From: Streptomyces sp. Tue6028
Lineage (GTDB): Bacteria; Actinomycetota; Actinomycetes; Streptomycetales; Streptomycetaceae
Direction of reading: 5' to 3'
Length of the DNA: 64,000 nucleotides
Assembly: GCF_002300165.1 (NCBI RefSeq)
Contig: NZ_MLCE01000026.1
Coordinates: forward strand, 62,001-126,000
In this document: one piece after another, positions 50,979-59,476 of the stretch
Position numbering within the stretch: position 1 is the stretch's first letter
Layout of the letters: every line of letters starts with the position of its first letter
The notes under the pieces: model-generated
The model's database searches: none
Seen by the model: the letters and a program-made list of their open reading frames with translations, nothing else
What the model was told of the DNA's origin: nothing
Position numbers and translations under genes: made by a program

Positions 50979-52109
50979 ATGGGTGAGTTCATGACGGACA
51001 CGAAGCAGGGCCCGACCGAGATCCTGGAAAGGCGGAGCCCCACCGGGAGGCCCATGGACAGGCAGGCCCTGCCGGGTCCGCTCGACGGGCAGGAGGCGGC
51101 GGGCATCCTGGAGCGCGCGCGGGCGTCCGTCGACCCCGAGCTGCGCAGGGCGATCGACACACTGCCCGGCTCCATGCGCCGGGTCGCGCTGTACCACTTC
51201 GGCTGGGAGCACGCCGACGGCACCCCGGCGGCGGGCAACGCGGGCAAGGCGATCCGGCCCGCGCTCGTGCTGGCCGCGGTCAGGGCGCTCGGCGGGCGGC
51301 ACAGCGCGGCCGTGCGGGCCGCGGCGGCCGTGGAGCTGGTCCACAACTTCACGCTGCTGCACGACGACGTCATGGACCGGGACACCACCCGCAGGCACCG
51401 TCCCACCGCATGGACCGTGTTCGGCGACGCCGACGCGATCCTCGCGGGGGACGCGCTCCAGGCGCTGGCCCAGCAGCTGCTCGCCGAGGACCCGCATCCG
51501 GCGTCCTCGGCCGCCGCCGCCCGGCTCGCCGCCTGCGTCGTCGAGCTGTGCGCGGGCCAGCAGGCGGACACGGCCATGGAGAAGCTGGGCCCGGACGAGG
51601 TCACCCTCGACGACTGCCTGGTCATGGCCGAGGCCAAGACGGGAGCGCTGATCGGCTGTGCCTGCGCGGTCGGCGCGCTCTACGCGGGGGCGGACGACGA
51701 GGACGTCGCGGCGCTGGACGCGTTCGGCCGTGCGGCCGGGCTCGCCTTCCAGCTGATCGACGACGTGATCGGGATCTGGGGGGACCCGAGCCGCACCGGC
51801 AAACCGGCCGGAGCGGACCTCATCGCCCGCAAGAAGTCCCTGCCCGTGGTCGCCGCGCTCGGTTCGGGGACCCCGGCGGCGGACGAACTGGCCGAGTTGT
51901 ACGGAGTGCCGTACGGGGAAGGAGACGCGGGAGAGCTGGAGCGCACGGTGCAGGCCGTCGAGCGGGCGGGCGGCCGTGACTGGGCGCAGGTCCAGGCGGC
52001 CGACCGGATGGCCCGGGCGATGCACGAGCTGTCCCGGGCGATCCCCGACCCGGAGGCGGCGGGCGGCCTCCTCGCGCTGGCGGAGTTCGTCACGCGGCGC
52101 AGTAACTGA
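50979..52109 (+). CDS. polyprenyl (geranylgeranyl-type) diphosphate synthase, probable encapsulin cargo
   Basis: A 376-aa trans-prenyltransferase. The first aspartate-rich motif is HDDVMDRD (D129, D130, D133) and the second is DDVIGIWGDPSRTGKPAG (from D261). Residues upstream of DDVMD are small to medium, consistent with a C20-C25 product. The first 40 residues (MGEFMTDTKQGPTEILERRS and on) are polar, Pro/Gly-rich and outside the catalytic fold, as in the disordered targeting segments of Family 2 cargo. It starts 112 bp after the encapsulin stop with a GAGG ribosome site. No other terpenoid gene is adjacent. Confidence 0.9.
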   Translation: MGEFMTDTKQGPTEILERRSPTGRPMDRQALPGPLDGQEAAGILERARASVDPELRRAIDTLPGSMRRVALYHFGWEHADGTPAAGNAGKAIRPALVLAAVRALGGRHSAAVRAAAAVELVHNFTLLHDDVMDRDTTRRHRPTAWTVFGDADAILAGDALQALAQQLLAEDPHPASSAAAARLAACVVELCAGQQADTAMEKLGPDEVTLDDCLVMAEAKTGALIGCACAVGALYAGADDEDVAALDAFGRAAGLAFQLIDDVIGIWGDPSRTGKPAGADLIARKKSLPVVAALGSGTPAADELAELYGVPYGEGDAGELERTVQAVERAGGRDWAQVQAADRMARAMHELSRAIPDPEAAGGLLALAEFVTRRSN

Positions 52110-52361
52110 CCGGAGCGGCGCGCAGGTCACCCGGCCCGCGCGCCGGCCGCAGGCCCCGGGGCCCGGTTCCGTACGGCACCTGACCTCCGTACGGCACCGG
52201 GCCCCGGACGGGGCGGGTCCCGCACATCCCCACGGTGTGCGGGCTCCGCCCCCTTTCGTCGTCCCCGGTGCGTGGCCTCCGGTGCCCGCCCTGCGCGGAG
52301 ACCGACTAGGCTGCAACGGCCATACGATCAAGGTGAGTTGGGGCGAAGGGCGGGGCGGGAC

Positions 52362-52964
52362 ATGGGCGTGGCGATCCGGGCGGCGGACGAGGGCGACAGA
52401 GAGCTGGTCGTCCGGCTGCTGGACGAGGCCTTCCAGGACGATCCGGTCAGCGGCTGGGTCTTCCCGGACGAGGCGGACCGCCGTGCGACGCACCACAAGC
52501 TGATGGCCGCCTTTCTCGACGCCGTGCTGGCCGAGGGCCGGGTGGACCTGGCCGAGGACGGCACGGCCTGCGCCCTGTGGCTGTCCGTCCCCGCCGGTGA
52601 CCACGGCGGGGGAGACGCGGACGAGGAGGGTCCGGCGCAGCTGCGCGAGGCCGTCGACCCGGGCAACGAACGCGTCGAGCTGATCGGCCGGCTGACGGCG
52701 GACATCCACCCCGCGGGCCGCGCCCACGAGTATCTGTGGATGATCGCCGTGGCGCCGGAACGGCAGGGCGAGGGACTCGGTACGACGCTCATCCGGTCCG
52801 TCCTCGACCGCTGCGACCGGGAGGGCCTGCCCGCGTATCTGGAGGCGAGCAGCGCGCGCAGCCGCGCGCTGTACGAGCGGCTCGGGTTCGCCGTCGAGGG
52901 CCGCCCGCTCGACCTGCCGGACGGGCCACAGATGTGGCCCATGTGGCGCGAGCCGCAGGACTGA
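52362..52964 (+). CDS. GNAT-family N-acetyltransferase
   Basis: A 200-aa acetyltransferase. MGVAIRAADEGDRELVVRLL starts the fold, IAVAPERQGEGLGTTLIRSV is the acetyl-CoA loop (QGEGLG), and ARSRALYERLGFAVEGRPL closes it. The substrate is unknown. It follows the prenyl synthase on the same strand after 252 bp; a possible -10 TAGGCT at 52307-52312 suggests its own promoter, so membership of the encapsulin unit is uncertain. Confidence 0.85.
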   Translation: MGVAIRAADEGDRELVVRLLDEAFQDDPVSGWVFPDEADRRATHHKLMAAFLDAVLAEGRVDLAEDGTACALWLSVPAGDHGGGDADEEGPAQLREAVDPGNERVELIGRLTADIHPAGRAHEYLWMIAVAPERQGEGLGTTLIRSVLDRCDREGLPAYLEASSARSRALYERLGFAVEGRPLDLPDGPQMWPMWREPQD

Positions 52965-52968
52965 GGCG

Positions 52969-53559
52969 TCAGGCCTCGGGCACGATCGTCGCCACGATCC
53001 GTTCCAGCAGCTCGTCCGGGACGGCGACACCCGGCAGTACCCCGTCCAGGACACTCGGCAGGGTCAGCTGCTCCAGGAGCAGCCCGAGCACGGCCAGGTA
53101 GAGCACCGTCACGGTCTCGTCGCCGCCGGGCAGCCCCGCCGCCCGGTGGAACGCCATGCCCTGCTCCAGGTCACCGCGCACCGAGTCGGTGTACGAGGCC
53201 CGCAGCGCGGGGCGGCGGGTGGCCTCCAGACGCATCTCGAACAGGGCCAGGTAGCCGGTGCGGTCGCCGGTGGCGCGGGCCAGCAGGTCCCGCATGAATT
53301 CCAGCACCAGCGAGCGGTCCTTCGGTCTGGTGAGCAGGTCGGCGAGCACCGCCGGGTCGGGGGCGAGGCGGGTGTGGAGGTGGGCGTCGACCTGGTTCAG
53401 CAGGTCGTCCCGGTCGGTGAAGTAGTTCGACGAGGTCCCCACCGGCACGGCGGCCTCACCGTCCACGGCACGGAACGTCAGCCCGCGCGCCCCCTCGCGT
53501 GCCAGCACCGCCACGGCCGCGTCGACGAGGGCGGCCCTGCGCTCCGGGTTCCTTGCCAT
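52969..53559 (-). CDS. TetR-family transcriptional regulator
   Basis: A 196-aa regulator with the helix-turn-helix LTFRAVDGEAAVPVGTSSNYFTDRDDLL at about 28-55 and a helical C-terminal domain. Divergent from the RibD/DHFR-like reductase gene; a dyad AACCACT/AGTGGTT in between is a likely operator, so the reductase is the probable target. The ATG MARNPERRAAL is the natural start. Convergent with the GNAT gene, four bases between the stops. Confidence 0.85.
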   Translation of the reverse strand: MARNPERRAALVDAAVAVLAREGARGLTFRAVDGEAAVPVGTSSNYFTDRDDLLNQVDAHLHTRLAPDPAVLADLLTRPKDRSLVLEFMRDLLARATGDRTGYLALFEMRLEATRRPALRASYTDSVRGDLEQGMAFHRAAGLPGGDETVTVLYLAVLGLLLEQLTLPSVLDGVLPGVAVPDELLERIVATIVPEA

Positions 53560-53586
53560 GTGGACGTCCTCCGGGAATCCCCTTGT

Positions 53587-53622
53587 AACCACTACAGGTG
53601 AAGCACTATAACTGAAGTGGTT
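53587..53622. promoter_or_regulatory. dyad between TetR and reductase genes
   Basis: AACCACT (53587-53593) and AGTGGTT (53616-53622), perfect 7-bp arms, with a further CACTATAACTG core. Overlaps the probable promoters of both divergent genes. Confidence 0.5.
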
Positions 53623-53673
53623 CGGCCGATGCGGCCGGACCACCGAACGTGTCGTCCACGAAAAGAGACCCGC

Positions 53674-54258
53674 TTGCGCAAGCTCACGTACTTCATCGCC
53701 TGCTCGATCGACGGCTTCATCGCAGACCCGAAGGGTGACTGGCAGTTCTTCATGCCGTTCGTCGACGCGGAGTACTTCGACTTCCTCAAGGCGGAGTACC
53801 CGGAGACCCTGGCGACCCACGGCCGGCAGGCGCTCGGCATCGACGATCTGGCCAACCGCCGCTTCGACACGGTGATCCAGGGCCGCGTCAGCTACGACCT
53901 GGCGCTGGACATCGGCGTGACCAGCCCGTACGCCCATCTGCGGGAGTACGTCGCCTCGCGCGGCCTCGCGGAGTCGCCCGACCCGAACGTGACGGTCGTC
54001 GGGGACGACGTCCTCGGGAAGGTCCGCGAACTCAAGGCCGAGGACGGCGAACTCGGGATCTACCTCTGCGGCGGCTCGCAGCTCGCCGGAGCCCTGATCG
54101 ACGAGGTCGACGAGCTCGTCATCAAGACCTACCCCGTGGTGCTCGGCTCGGGTATGCCGATGTTCGGGTCCGGGTTCGACGTCGCCGAGTTCGCGCTCGA
54201 CTCGGTGCGCACCTTCGAGAACGGCGTGCTCGTGCGCACGTACAGCAGGAAGCGCTGA
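53674..54258 (+). CDS. RibD C-terminal / dihydrofolate-reductase-fold protein
   Basis: A 194-aa reductase-fold protein. MRKLTYFIACSIDGFIADPKGD, FDTVIQGRVSYD and GIYLCGGSQLAGALI (the nucleotide GG loop) and PVVLGSGMPMF are the usual blocks of this family. The substrate is unknown; many members are paired with TetR genes, as here. The start is taken as TTG 53674 because earlier in-frame starts (GTG 53617, ATG 53629) fall in the operator region. NADPH is the expected cofactor. Confidence 0.8.
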   Translation: MRKLTYFIACSIDGFIADPKGDWQFFMPFVDAEYFDFLKAEYPETLATHGRQALGIDDLANRRFDTVIQGRVSYDLALDIGVTSPYAHLREYVASRGLAESPDPNVTVVGDDVLGKVRELKAEDGELGIYLCGGSQLAGALIDEVDELVIKTYPVVLGSGMPMFGSGFDVAEFALDSVRTFENGVLVRTYSRKR

Positions 54259-54284
54259 GGCCGCCGCCGCAATACCCTGGGGTC

Positions 54285-54593
54285 ATGGGCACCGACGAGC
54301 ACGTCTGCCCCTCCTGCGGGCAGCCGGTCGACACGGTAGTGCGACGCCACAAGACCCTGGGCGCCTGGGTCCCCGTGTGGGGCCCCGGACCCTGCCACAA
54401 CCCCGAGTGCGAGGCCGGGCTCGCCGAGCCCGGTCGGCACCCCGTCCATCAGCCGGCCGACGCGCCGGGCCGCACACCGGACGACGTGCCCGGCGGACGG
54501 GCGGACCGAGCGGCCGCCGACCGGCCGGAACAAGGACCGGGCGACCGTCCCGAGGAGCCGGCCCGCCCGAACGCCTCGCGCCCGAACGCCTAG
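54285..54593 (+). CDS. small zinc-ribbon protein
   Basis: A 102-aa protein with cysteines CPSCGQP near the N-terminus and CHNPEC at about 38-43, a plausible zinc site, followed by a Pro/Asp/Arg-rich disordered tail. Conserved-looking head, poorly conserved tail. A TACCCT -10-like element lies just before the ATG, so the mRNA may be leaderless. The function is unknown. Confidence 0.6.
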   Translation: MGTDEHVCPSCGQPVDTVVRRHKTLGAWVPVWGPGPCHNPECEAGLAEPGRHPVHQPADAPGRTPDDVPGGRADRAAADRPEQGPGDRPEEPARPNASRPNA

Positions 54594-54647
54594 GGAGCGG
54601 GCAATATCCGTGTGCGGGCCGCGGACGGGGGACCGTAGCGTGGGCGC

Positions 54648-54995
54648 ATGCCTGAACCTCTGCTGCACATCACCGAGCGCTCCCTGTGGGACGCGGCCCG
54701 CGCGTCGGGCACGTACGAGATGTCCACGCGCGGCCGCACCCTCGGCGAGGAGGGATTCGTCCACTGCTCCACACGCCGCCAACTCCCAGGCGTGGCCTCC
54801 TTCCTCTACGGCTCGTACACCGGTCCCGACGAGCTCGTCGTCCTCGTCATCGACGCCGAGCGGGTCGGTGCGCCGGTGCGCTACGAGGCGATGAAGCCCG
54901 GGGGCGAGGAGTTCCCGCACGTCTACGGCCCCATCCCGGTGGAGGCCGTCGTGGACGTGGAGACCTGGGAACCGCAGACCGCGGGGCCGGCCTAG
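54648..54995 (+). CDS. DUF952 family protein
   Basis: A 115-aa protein. The segments LLHITERSLWDAAR, EEGFVHCSTRRQL and FPHVYGPIPVEAVV are the DUF952 signature; members have a small alpha/beta fold and no established reaction. The ATG follows TAGCGT by six bases, a leaderless pattern. Convergent with the VOC gene, with 16 bp between stops. Confidence 0.85.
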   Translation: MPEPLLHITERSLWDAARASGTYEMSTRGRTLGEEGFVHCSTRRQLPGVASFLYGSYTGPDELVVLVIDAERVGAPVRYEAMKPGGEEFPHVYGPIPVEAVVDVETWEPQTAGPA

Positions 54996-55011
54996 GGCCT
55001 GTCGAAACCCC

Positions 55012-55764
55012 CTAGGAGAGGCTGCCCGTCACGGGATCCCGGGGCGTCAGGCAGTACGTGCCGCCGGCAGGGTCCCGCATGACGTTCCAATGGGCGCCGC
55101 GTGCGACGAGGGCGGCACCGAGGCTCTCGTGGTGGGCGCGGACCGCGTCGACGTCCGAGCACGCGATGTCGTGGTGGGCGGACGCGGGACGCTCGTCGTC
55201 CCGGCGTTGCAGGAGGATGCGGAACGGCAGCGTCGCGGGCGGCCTGACCACGTGGAACTCCGGGAACGCGCCGGGCCGGGACGCCCAGCCGGTCAGCTCG
55301 CCCCAGAAGGCCACCTCGGCGTCGTACACGGACGGAGCCAGGTCCAGGCACACCTGGTCGAGGCGGCTGGTCGCCCCGCCGCCCGGGACCTCGACCACCG
55401 GTGGGCGCGTCGACTCGCCCTGCCAGGGCACCACGCAGAACGACTGCCCGCCGGGCGAGCGCAGGACGGCCCATCCCTCGTGCCCGGCGACGACCTCGGC
55501 ACCCAGGCGCCGCGCCGACCGCACCAGCCCGGTCACGTCCTCGACGGCCAGGTCCAGGTGCGCGCCCCCGTCGCCGTCCTCGACGCCCTGCATCTTCACG
55601 CACGCGTCCGCTCCGTCGTGCAGCAGCGTGACGAACTCGTCCCGGTCGCCGCGCGGTGCGGACAACCGCGTCCCCGTGACGGCGGTCCAGAAGTCGTGGG
55701 CGGTGCCGGACTCCTTCAGGGGCCGGTCGACGAAGGCGTAGGTCCACCGGATCGGCTCGGTCAT
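55012..55764 (-). CDS. two-domain VOC (glyoxalase/bleomycin-resistance fold) protein
   Basis: A 250-aa protein with two VOC repeats, residues 5-115 and 130-245, each in beta-alpha-beta-beta-beta form (for example AHLDLAVEDVTGLVRSARRLGAEVV and HHDIACSDVDAVRAHHESLGAALV). The HHDIACSD and HLDLAVED His/Asp positions could bind metal. The substrate is unknown. Its ATG overlaps the stop of the upstream ATP-grasp gene (ATGA), so it is made from the same transcript. Confidence 0.85.
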   Translation of the reverse strand: MTEPIRWTYAFVDRPLKESGTAHDFWTAVTGTRLSAPRGDRDEFVTLLHDGADACVKMQGVEDGDGGAHLDLAVEDVTGLVRSARRLGAEVVAGHEGWAVLRSPGGQSFCVVPWQGESTRPPVVEVPGGGATSRLDQVCLDLAPSVYDAEVAFWGELTGWASRPGAFPEFHVVRPPATLPFRILLQRRDDERPASAHHDIACSDVDAVRAHHESLGAALVARGAHWNVMRDPAGGTYCLTPRDPVTGSLS

Positions 55765-56633
55765 CGGGGCGCTCCCTGTCGGTCGGCCGGTACGGCTCGT
55801 ACCGTCTCCCGCGCGATCAGCCCGCGCAACGAGGTTTTCACGCTCGCGACGAACGAGTCCCGGACGCCGGGCGGGAGGACGTCCAGGGAGAGGTACGGGT
55901 TGAGGTCCTCCAGCTCCACGAGCAGCAGTTCACCGCCGGGGGCACGGCAGGCGTCCACGCGCTGGACGCCGTGGTCGATGTCGTTCCAGTCGACGAACCG
56001 CTGGGCGAACTCACGGTCGGCCGCGGTCGGCTCGTACGGCTCCAGGGCCCACCGCCGGTCGGGGTCGGGGGCGTACAGGGCGTACTGGAAGGTGCGGTCG
56101 ACGAAGTAGAAGGACACCTCGTAGCGGAAGTCGATACGGGGCTGGACGAGGACGTCGCCGTACGCGCGCCCGGCGAGCTGCTCGCGCGAGACGAACTCCA
56201 GGCCTATCGAGTCCGCGCCCAGCTTGGGCTTCACCACGTACTGGACGGCGTCGGGCAGCAGGCCCAGGTCCTCGGCACGGTCGACGGTGGGGATGACCGG
56301 ATACCCGGCGGCCGTCAGATCGAGCAGGTACCGCTTGCCCGCCATGTCCCCCTTGCCGGAGAGCTCGTTGAACACACGCACACCGTCCGCCACCGCCCGC
56401 GCGCGGAATGCGTCGTACTGCTCCTGATAGTTCAGCACCGGCCCGCTGTTGCGCACGACCACCACGTCGAAGGCGTGCATCAGTCGCTCGGCGTCCAGCG
56501 GGTGGCACAGGGCGACGTCGAACGCCTCGCGCAGCCGGGAGGTGAGGAAGATGTCCTCGTCGCAGTAGCGGCGGCCCTTGGCCGGGTAGGCCAGGTCACT
56601 GACGAACAGGACGCGGGGGCGCGCGGACGGCAT
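55761..56633 (-). CDS. ATP-grasp-like protein
   Basis: A 290-aa protein resembling ATP-grasp ligases (RimK/glutathione synthetase group): VVVRNSGPVLNYQEQYDAF, QYVVKPKLGADSIGLEFV (the ATP loop), YGDVLVQPRIDFRYEVSFYF and ELLLVELEDLNPYLSL (metal-binding ExN). The product is unknown. GAGGAG five bases upstream supports ATG 56633. It is the first gene of a two-gene operon with the VOC protein; a peptide or small-molecule ligase is inferred. Confidence 0.8.
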   Translation of the reverse strand: MPSARPRVLFVSDLAYPAKGRRYCDEDIFLTSRLREAFDVALCHPLDAERLMHAFDVVVVRNSGPVLNYQEQYDAFRARAVADGVRVFNELSGKGDMAGKRYLLDLTAAGYPVIPTVDRAEDLGLLPDAVQYVVKPKLGADSIGLEFVSREQLAGRAYGDVLVQPRIDFRYEVSFYFVDRTFQYALYAPDPDRRWALEPYEPTAADREFAQRFVDWNDIDHGVQRVDACRAPGGELLLVELEDLNPYLSLDVLPPGVRDSFVASVKTSLRGLIARETVRAVPADRQGAPR

Positions 56634-56741
56634 GGGGACTCCTCGGCGTTCATCGTGCTTTCTCGAACGCACTCTCTCAGGGACCGCCGCGTCCGGTGAA
56701 GCGGGGGAGGCCGCCGGCCGGGACGCGCCCGGCCGGCTCGG

Positions 56742-57320
56742 TCACTCGGCGACCGCGTCGCGCGACGCCGCGTGACGGGCGCGTGCGATGTCGGGGAAGC
56801 GCACCGTGAACAGGACGGGGAGGACGAACGCGGCGACGGTGAGCAGGGTGCGGGCCGTGTCCGCCTCCGGCCGGTAGCGCCACAGCAGCGCCCCACCGAT
56901 GCCGCAGAGGGTGAACGCCGTGGCCCATACGACGGTGATGACACGGTTGACGTGCAGGAAGAGCGGACTGTTCCACCGGTTCTCGGGCACCTGGGTGCGG
57001 GCGATGCCGAGCGTGAAGGGGCGGCCGATCGCGAGCGAGCCCCAGGCGGTGACCGCGAGCCAGAGCGAGGAGAGCGGCGGGCCGTAATGGACGACGGCGG
57101 ACGAGCCGGGCGCGACGCACGCGGCGACGGTGTAGGCGGCGAAGAACACGACGGCGCTGCCCTCGATCACCTGGGCGTCCCAGCCGCGGCCCGCGCGGCG
57201 CTGGACCGCGACGAGTCCGGCGGCCAGGACGAGGCCGGTGAGCGCGGCGACGCGGATGTCGACCGTGCCGGTGAGCGCGGCCACGGCGATCCACGGGACG
57301 AAGCTGCGGATGTAGCCCAT
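56742..57320 (-). CDS. membrane protein of unknown function
   Basis: A 192-aa protein with five to six hydrophobic helices (FVPWIAVAALTGTVDIRVAA, GSAVVFFAAYTVAACV, VITVVWATAFTLCGIGGALL, LLTVAAFVLPVLFTVRF). An RPFTLGIARTQVPENRW loop lies between helices. No motif recognised. Start at ATG 57320; an in-frame GTG at 57389 is possible but has a weaker ribosome site. Divergent from a regulator gene. Confidence 0.65.
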   Translation of the reverse strand: MGYIRSFVPWIAVAALTGTVDIRVAALTGLVLAAGLVAVQRRAGRGWDAQVIEGSAVVFFAAYTVAACVAPGSSAVVHYGPPLSSLWLAVTAWGSLAIGRPFTLGIARTQVPENRWNSPLFLHVNRVITVVWATAFTLCGIGGALLWRYRPEADTARTLLTVAAFVLPVLFTVRFPDIARARHAASRDAVAE

Positions 57321-57426
57321 GACGGTGGTCCCCCAGTGCTCGTGCGACCCGGGTTCGGTCGGACCCGGGGCCCTCAGCTTCTCGGTCACCTGTGCGCCTC
57401 GGCACGGGGAGAAGATGCAAGACTCG

Positions 57427-57442
57427 GTGCAGGAAGCTGCAC
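57427..57442 (+). promoter_or_regulatory. dyad immediately before the TrmB/LuxR-type regulator
   Basis: GTGCAG-GAAG-CTGCAC, a perfect 6-bp inverted repeat ending 15 bases before the ATG at 57458. Candidate autoregulatory operator. Confidence 0.4.
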
Positions 57443-57457
57443 GGGACGGGGGGACCG

Positions 57458-58384
57458 ATGAGCCTGGAGAGCCTCGGGCTGACGCATGATCAGGAACGGG
57501 TCTACCGCTATCTCCTGCGCACACCGCACGCCGACCCCGACGAGGCCCGGGCGGAACTCGGCCTGCCCCGTCTCGCGGCGGTCCTCGACGAGTTGCGGAC
57601 GCTGGGCGTGATCGACCGCTCCCTGGTCCCGCTGCCGCCCGCCGCCACCGTGGACCTGCTCGTCCGCCACCAGGTGGAGCGCACCTCGCGCGAACTGGCC
57701 CGCCTGGACGCGGCCTTCGACGTGGTGCGCGATCTGGCCGAGGAGGCGCGCCGGGGCCGCCCCGTCGAACTCGTCGAACGCATCGAGGACAGCGCGGGCG
57801 TGAACCGGCGCGTCGACGCGATGCGCGACCGGGCCGAGACGATGAACGCCAAGCCCCTGCCGCGCGGCCGGCACCACACCGAGGAGGCCACCCGCCGCTA
57901 CCGCCGTCAGCTCGCCGACGGTCTGGTCAGCCGGACCCTGGTCGGCGCCGCGTCCCTCGACCTGCCCGAAGAGCTGGCCTACGCCCGGCATTTGCACGGC
58001 CTGGGCGATCTGCACCGCGTCACGGCCGAGCCGTTCCTGCCGCTGCTCGTCATCGACCGGCGGGTCGCCTTCGTGCTGCTCGAACCGGGCCGGTCGGACA
58101 CCGACGCGCTGATGATCCGTCAGCCCGGGATCGTGGCCGCGCTCGTCGCGCTGTTCGAGAAACTGTGGGAGCGGGCCGCGGATCTCGACGGGCTCGACCT
58201 CAGCGCGACGGAGGCGCGGGTCCTGCGCGCGCTGGCCGAGCACGACAAGGACGAGACCGCCGCCCGCGCGCTGAACGTGTCCTTGCGCAAGTACCGCGCG
58301 CACGTGGCCGCTCTGATGACCCGGCTCGGTGCCACCACCCGCTTCCAGGCCGCCCTGCGGGCGAAGGAGCGCGGCTGGCTGTGA
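57458..58384 (+). CDS. helix-turn-helix regulator (TrmB N-terminus, LuxR C-terminus)
   Basis: A 308-aa protein. The N-terminal winged helix begins LGLTHDQERVYRYLLRTPHAD, and the C-terminus has a LuxR-type helix-turn-helix in LDLSATEARVLRALAEHDKDETAARALNVSLRKYRAHVAALMTRLG. A coiled segment (ELARLDAAFDVVRDLAEEA) and a PLD-like central domain lie between. Such regulators control secondary metabolism or transport in Streptomyces; the target is unknown. GGGGGG precedes the ATG. A GTGCAG/CTGCAC dyad lies upstream. Confidence 0.8.
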   Translation: MSLESLGLTHDQERVYRYLLRTPHADPDEARAELGLPRLAAVLDELRTLGVIDRSLVPLPPAATVDLLVRHQVERTSRELARLDAAFDVVRDLAEEARRGRPVELVERIEDSAGVNRRVDAMRDRAETMNAKPLPRGRHHTEEATRRYRRQLADGLVSRTLVGAASLDLPEELAYARHLHGLGDLHRVTAEPFLPLLVIDRRVAFVLLEPGRSDTDALMIRQPGIVAALVALFEKLWERAADLDGLDLSATEARVLRALAEHDKDETAARALNVSLRKYRAHVAALMTRLGATTRFQAALRAKERGWL

Positions 58385-58500
58385 CAGGACGACCGCACCC
58401 GGCCCGTGGCGGACGCCGTGCTCGGCGCCCTGTACGGACCGGGTGCGGTCGGGAGACGCCGCGGTGACGGAACCGCGGCGCAGAAGGAGGTGATCCGGGA

Positions 58501-58896
58501 TCAGGCCTTCTTGGTCTCCCAGAAGATCTTGTCGATCTGGGCGATGTAGTCCAGCGCCTTCTGGCCCGTCGCCGGGTCGGTGGACGCCTTGGCGGCCGAG
58601 AGGGCCTTCAGGGTGTCGTTGACCAGCTGGTGCAGCTCCGGGTACTTCTCGAAGTGCGGGGGCTTGAAGTAGTCGCTCCACAGCACCGACACGTGGTGCT
58701 TGGCGAGCTCGGCGCGCTGCTCCTTGATGACGGTGGCGCGAGCCTGGAAGTGCGGGTCGTCGTTGCCGGCCATCTTTTCCTGGACGGCCTTCACCGACTC
58801 CGCCTCGATGCGGGCCTGGGCCGGGTCGTACACACCGCAGGGCAGGTCGCAGTGTGCGCTGACCTTGACCTTGGGGGCAAACAGGCGGGAGAGCAT
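58501..58896 (-). CDS. sodN: nickel superoxide dismutase
   Basis: A 131-aa Ni-SOD precursor. A 14-residue leader, MLSRLFAPKVKVSA, is removed to expose the nickel hook HCDLPCGVYDP, where His1, Cys2 and Cys6 bind nickel. The rest is the four-helix subunit that forms the hexamer. The leader is cut by SodX, encoded divergently. In S. coelicolor sodN is repressed by the nickel regulator Nur when nickel is scarce; I did not find an obvious Nur box in the 145-bp intergenic region. Confidence 0.95.
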   Translation of the reverse strand: MLSRLFAPKVKVSAHCDLPCGVYDPAQARIEAESVKAVQEKMAGNDDPHFQARATVIKEQRAELAKHHVSVLWSDYFKPPHFEKYPELHQLVNDTLKALSAAKASTDPATGQKALDYIAQIDKIFWETKKA

Positions 58897-59041
58897 TGAG
58901 CTGTCCTTCCTCGTGATCGTCTTCTCAGGTGGGACATTACTCCGTGGAAGACGGGTTTTCGCGAGTGCCCCCATGGGCTTAGGACAAAAGTCCAGGGTGA
59001 AACTGGGACTGGTGGAGGATAGGACCGGGGAGGTGCCGGTG

Positions 59042-59476
59042 ATGCCGGAGCTGTCGCAGGAGACCGAGCGTGGGAGGGCCGTCTTGCCGTTCGGTGCGGC
59101 CGAGGTGACGGGACCGTCCATGGTGCCCACGCTCCAGCACGGGGACCGGCTCGTCGTGCAATGGGGGGCGCGGGTCCGAGTCGGCGACGTCGTCGTCCTG
59201 CGCCATCCGTTCCAGCAGGACCTGCTGGTCGTCAAACGGGCCGCGGAGCGGCGCGAGGGCGGCTGGTGGGTGCTCGGGGACAACGCCTTCGCGGGCGGGG
59301 ACAGCACCGACTACGGAACCGTCCCCGAGGAACTCGTCCTCGGGAAGGTGTGGTTCCGCTACCGGCCCCTGAAGCGGGGTCAGCGCTCGCCGGTCGCGCT
59401 GGCGCGCTGGGCGTTCGGCGCGGCCAGGCCCGTGCTGTCGGACCGGTCCGCCTCCAGGCGCTTGCGGGCCCGGTAG
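59042..59476 (+). CDS. sodX: SodX peptidase for Ni-SOD maturation
   Basis: A 144-aa S26 (signal-peptidase-like) enzyme with no membrane helix. The catalytic Ser is in GPSMVPTLQHGD and the Lys in LLVVKRAAERR; VLGDNAFAGGDSTD is the family's third box. It cleaves the SodN leader. GGGGAGG lies eight bases before the ATG. Divergent from sodN, as in S. coelicolor. Its last 97 bp overlap the 3' end of the convergent CGNR gene. Confidence 0.9.
   Translation: MPELSQETERGRAVLPFGAAEVTGPSMVPTLQHGDRLVVQWGARVRVGDVVVLRHPFQQDLLVVKRAAERREGGWWVLGDNAFAGGDSTDYGTVPEELVLGKVWFRYRPLKRGQRSPVALARWAFGAARPVLSDRSASRRLRAR

Noticed and set aside
48800..51637. A 1142-aa minus-strand open frame covering the encapsulin gene and the amidase
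   Set aside because: The opposite strand carries the encapsulin and prenyl synthase with full motifs. Only the last 196 codons (the amidase) are real.
58897..59041. Nur box in the sodN-sodX intergenic region
   Set aside because: The only dyad is GGAC-AAAA-GTCC (58982-58993), which does not resemble the TTGCAA-type Nur sequence.
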